A DNA stretch of 64,000 nucleotides from Diphasiastrum complanatum (taxonomy: Eukaryota > Streptophyta > Lycopodiopsida > Lycopodiales > Lycopodiaceae). The notes below the pieces were generated by a model. That model was given only the letters and a program-made list of their open reading frames with translations. It made no database searches and had not been told where the DNA came from. The stretch covers positions 39,782,461-39,846,460 of the forward strand of contig CM055096.1 in the NCBI GenBank assembly GCA_029204225.1, in the 5' to 3' direction. Within the stretch, counting starts at the first letter, position 1. Each line of letters starts with the position of its first letter. Shown in pieces: positions 60,658 through 64,000 of this stretch. A program made the position numbers and the translations under genes.

Positions 60658-61288
60658 TGTTGGAAATCAATGGGAATGTGCGGAAGCTGATGAGTGAGCT
60701 TGGTGTAGGATCGGAAGCGCCACAGTTAGCAGCAAAATATTCAAATTGAATGATTCAGACAAATGCTCAATGAAACAATACGGTAGTGAGACTGAGAATT
60801 TGCACTCTGATTAAGATCAAACAGTGAGTACAATGCTTGAAGTGATAACTTCAGCTTACAGTCGTTGGGCGTGATAACGCTGGCTACAAAAAGATTGATC
60901 AGATTAAGAATTATCAGAAGAAGTTTTCTGATGAAGATTCTAGGATTGATATCCTACAAAATATCTACAACTACCTTTTGTTGCAGTTATTACAACCGCC
61001 TCATTACAGTTAATGCATGTACAAAGTGGGCGGACTGTCAACGTGAAGTCGTTGGGTCGGATTTAGATCTACATCGAAATTTACAAGTATCGAAAAATGT
61101 ACAATGACTCGAAAAATACATTGACTCGAAAAATATAGAATTTTTCGAGTCAATCCAGTATCGAAAAATTTAAGACAATTCGATCCTGAACTTTTCGATC
61201 CTTTGCTCAGAAATTCGAGCCTCCTGTTTCTGGTTTTTCAGGGTGCTCATTATTGAATGAATTTGAGGTTGAGCATCGAATTCCAACA
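60658..61288 (-). mobile_element. Copia H 3' LTR (631 bp) within element F
   Basis: On the plus strand it runs TGTTGGAAATCAATGGG to CGAATTCCAACA, followed by CTCCCCCTTAA, the polypurine tract in reverse. It differs from the F LTR, so it belongs to another family. Confidence 0.85.
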
Positions 61289-61295
61289 CTCCCCC

Positions 61296-61646
61296 TTAAT
61301 GTGGATCCTGAAAACTTTTGATTTTCAGATTCAACATGTCGTTGAATCTGAGATGGTGCTCCTTTGACAGAGCCTTTGTGAAGTAATCTGCTGCCATTGA
61401 TTCTGTCCTGCAATAGACTAAGGATACCTCCTTGCTTTGCACTTTCTCTGAGAATGAAATCTCAGATTGAGAGAGAGAGAGAGCTATGGTGCTTTGGCTG
61501 TCACAAAAGTTGGTCGTTGGATGTGACTGTGCAAGGTCAATTTCTGCTAGCAGGTGGCTCAGCCAAATTGCCTCGGTAACATTCGTGGTAGCAATATATT
61601 CTGATTCAGTTGATGACAATGGTACTGAGGTCTGCTTTCGACTGTT
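61296..61646 (-). pseudogene. Copia H RNase H fragment
   Basis: The minus strand reads SRKQTSVPLSSTESEYIATT, EAIWLSHLLAEI, NFCDSQSTIALSLSQ and AADYFTKALSKEHHLRF, the RNase H C-terminal half, leading to the polypurine tract. Its 5' end is fused in frame to the F pre-integrase block at about 61646. Confidence 0.85.
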
Positions 61647-62136
61647 CTGTAAACTTTGATAGCTCAAATGACCATACCTTTTGTGCCAAAGCTTGTCCTG
61701 ACTAGAATCCCTTGCTGACAAGGCCTCTTGAGTCTTGGCTAGGAATGGCTGTGTAAAGCTTGTAAAGACCCCCTTCTTGCATTCCCTTGGCTACCACCTT
61801 GAAGCTTTGATCTTTGTCTTTTACCAAACAGGTAGATTCGTCAAACTCCACCAACATGTTCTGTTTGGTAATGGCACCAACATATAGCAAGTTCTTAGCC
61901 AACCCTGGTACATGCAACACACTCTTGATTACCTTCACCTCTCCTAATGACAGCTGCACGAACTGTGCCTTTTCCCCTCATGTATAGAGTTCTCTCCAAG
62001 GCATACTTGCTGACCATCTCCTATCTCCTCATAGGTGTTGAACCAATTTCTATGAGGTGTCATGTGCTTTGAGGCTCCAGAATCAATGTACCATCCACCA
62101 AACGTGGATTCAGATGATAGGGCTGCGGTGAATAGA
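61647..62136 (-). pseudogene. Copia F protease and pre-integrase region
   Basis: 61959-61702 reads SVLHVPGLAKNLLYVGAITK and VKDKDQSFKVVAKGMQEGGL. 61721-61647 reads DKLWHKRYGHLSYQSLQ, the HX3-H part of the pre-integrase zinc block. The protease active site near 62060-62120 is on degraded frames (WYIDSGASKHMT-like). Integrase proper is absent. Confidence 0.8.
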
Positions 62137-62950
62137 TCAAGCCCACCAGATTGCTCTTCTCTGCAACTTCATCAACAAAGTGACCCTGTTGGTTCTTTTC
62201 CTTCTTCTGATTACTTTACTTCTTTCGGCATTCAAAAGAGAAATGCCCATTCTTGCCACAATAGTTGTAGATGAGGAATTGGTGCTTAACTCCTCTCCAA
62301 CTTGTAATTTGGACACCTGTTGCTCCAAGCTTTGCTTTGAGTTCTTCCCTTTGCCTTTCCCTTTCTTCTGAAAGTTCTGCTGCTTCTTAGAAGCAAATGC
62401 AGGTTCTGGATTATCTTCCCTTTCAGAAAGATTCTTACTTCTCATCTCCTCCTGTAAAAAAAGATCACATAGCTTCCCAAAGGTTGGGAGTTTCTCCCTA
62501 GCAAAAAGGGACATCACATAGTCTTGATAGTTGAATGATAAACTATTCAAGGCTATGGGAACAATACTCCTATCACTTACTGTCTCTCCCACTGAAGCAA
62601 GCTGGTCCATAAGGTCCTTGCCCTTTGTGATGTGATCACGCATTGTTGCACCTGCTTCCATCTTGAGAGTATGTAACTTGTTCTACAAGTTCAAAATATG
62701 CCAAGCTTCCACTGCATCCTTTGCATTGCGAATGTGAGGAATAATGTTGTCTTTTATCCTATGAGCCTTCTCCCTCTTGCTTATGTAGTCTTCAATTCAG
62801 GTTCAGATGTTGGTATAGGCTCTCTACCTGCCATTAACTCCAACAATTCATGTCCATCAAGATGTTAGCCATCTTGAACTTCCACACTCTGTAGTTTGTG
62901 CCATCAAGTCTGCTTGATTCACCCAACAGACTCTCTCCAAGACTGGCCAT
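62137..62950 (-). pseudogene. Copia F gag
   Basis: Starts at 62950 with MASLGESLLGESSRLDG and YRVWKFKMANILMD. After frameshifts, 62661-62137 reads TMRDHITKGKDLMDQLASVG, IALNSLSFNYQDYVMSLFAR, FGKLCDLFLQEEMRS and a KKGKGKGK basic region. The nucleocapsid knuckle near 62240-62270 is frameshifted. Confidence 0.85.
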
Positions 62951-63368
62951 GCTATAATCTGTGCTCAAACAGAAGCTCAACCTGATATATCAGAAAAGAA
63001 ACAACTCTAGCAACTAGGGTTTGACCCCAAACTAGGGTATGTAGCCACTTCAAGGCAACCCTTCAGCTCTTGCTTTTGACTTTGCCACTTGCTATGGCCT
63101 TGCTAGCACAAGCACTAGACCCCATTAGATCAGAACCCAGAAGCCCCTACAGAGAGTGCGCCCTACTTTTATGTAAGCTCCTCCAAAAAGACTCCCCAAA
63201 ACTCAGCCATAATTAGAAAGTTTTGGATCATCCCACTCTCCTTGATCTGACTCCTATAGATCAAAAGCGCCCTCTTACAAGATTGAGGTGCTTGTGGAAG
63301 ATGGGAATCTTCACAAGAATCTGAGCACTGAAGTTTCTCTCACTCACAAACTCAGTGCTAGACAACCT
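62951..63368 (-). mobile_element. Copia F 5' leader
   Basis: Sequence between gag start and primer site; no frame recognised. Confidence 0.7.
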
Positions 63369-63380
63369 GTTCTGATACCA
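63369..63380 (-). other. Primer-binding site of copia F
   Basis: Minus strand TGGTATCAGAAC, one base off the initiator-Met site, abutting the 5' LTR. Confidence 0.88.
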
Positions 63381-63469
63381 TGATGAATTGCAAGACCTAG
63401 CTATGGAGTATCTTAACTTCAATACTAGATCAACCAAGAAAGCTTGAGAAATTTAGCCATGGAAAATAT
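63381..63469 (-). mobile_element. Copia F 5' LTR, interrupted
   Basis: Matches the first 90 bp of the 3' LTR with few substitutions, then breaks off at GGAAAATAT where element G begins. Confidence 0.88.
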
Positions 63470-64000
63470 TGTTGGGATTTGAATGGTGGATCAACCGAAA
63501 ATGCCTGTCGTGGCAAAGGAACAACAACAGGGAATCCTTGGTGCATGCAACTAAGTCTTTCGGTTTAGAGATCAGACCGACTTCGACGTCTTGAAGTCTG
63601 TCCTACTTGATCACAGCTTCGAAGTCGCTGGATCGACTAAGCCAATTCCCGAGCCATGCACATATACCTTGATTAAAGATTTAGCTTCGCGGAAGCGTTT
63701 TAGGTGAGGTATTATAGAACGATGAATTGACGTATGCTATCAGTCATACAAGAACAGTTTAGTCTACGAATTCTTGATTTATCTGCTAGTATAGATCTAT
63801 CAGAACATGAAATGAAATAAGCATTCAACATACACAACCTAGATTATTGGAACATTGATTGATTAGGCATGTAGAAAATATAGTTTGAATGCAAAATAGA
63901 GACGCACTCTTTTTGAGTCGATACTCTGTAATAACAGAGTCTGTAATAACAGAGAGAAAGAACACTCTGAATGACTGATAGATTATCGAGCTAGTACATG
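63470..64000. mobile_element. Left end of an inserted element G (probable LTR)
   Basis: Begins TGTTGGGATTTGAATGG exactly where the F LTR is interrupted, so this is probably an LTR edge. The element continues beyond the window and its strand is unknown. Confidence 0.55.

Overview
The window reads as nuclear DNA of a land plant. It holds AT-rich, intron-split genes with GT-AG junctions, plant-type proteins (a plastid-type ABC1K kinase, an F-box/kelch protein and an RGLG-type copine/RING ligase) and a dense layer of decayed LTR retrotransposons whose primer sites match plant initiator-Met and Asp tRNAs. Kilobase introns and nested repeats suggest a large, TE-rich genome such as that of a gymnosperm, fern or lycophyte. 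The species cannot be fixed from this window.

Layout. 1-8952 (+) is the 3' part of an ABC1K gene: eleven exons in one consistent reading phase. One intron (3105-7081) is filled by gypsy debris in two orientations. 8953-19525 is an intergenic graveyard with gypsy integrase and gag remnants, a decayed coding stretch of unknown family (10490-11490), a broken C48/Ulp1-like peptidase (12985-13500) interrupted by two 71-bp foldbacks, and several small foldback and tandem repeats. 19526-38165 is a stack of copia elements: a minus-strand chimera (C fused to A), then plus-strand element A, apparently containing a 5'-truncated element B, which contains minus-strand element D. D is bounded by LTRs and a perfect 5-bp target duplication.

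38166-42240 is mostly unassigned, with a possible gypsy remnant at its start. 42248-44365 (+) is the single-exon F-box/kelch gene with a leader built from three copies of one segment. 44366-49299 holds an old LTR with its primer site, a 176-bp GA microsatellite and unassigned sequence. 49300-53800 (-) is copia element E, with the best-preserved gag-protease. 53860-54700 is a gypsy protease relic. 56294-57903 (+) is the start of an RGLG gene with a striking upstream region. 58740-58815 has SINE-like pol III boxes. 59563-63469 (-) is copia element F, carrying a truncated element H, and its 5' LTR is cut by element G at the right edge.

The three host genes are unrelated in function and do not form a cluster. 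The most interesting material is in the mobile elements: element D, which has open frames but no recognisable integrase and an altered reverse transcriptase motif; a 412-bp piece of element E copied inverted into D; and repeated in-frame joins that bring integrase-region sequence directly onto reverse transcriptase or RNase H.
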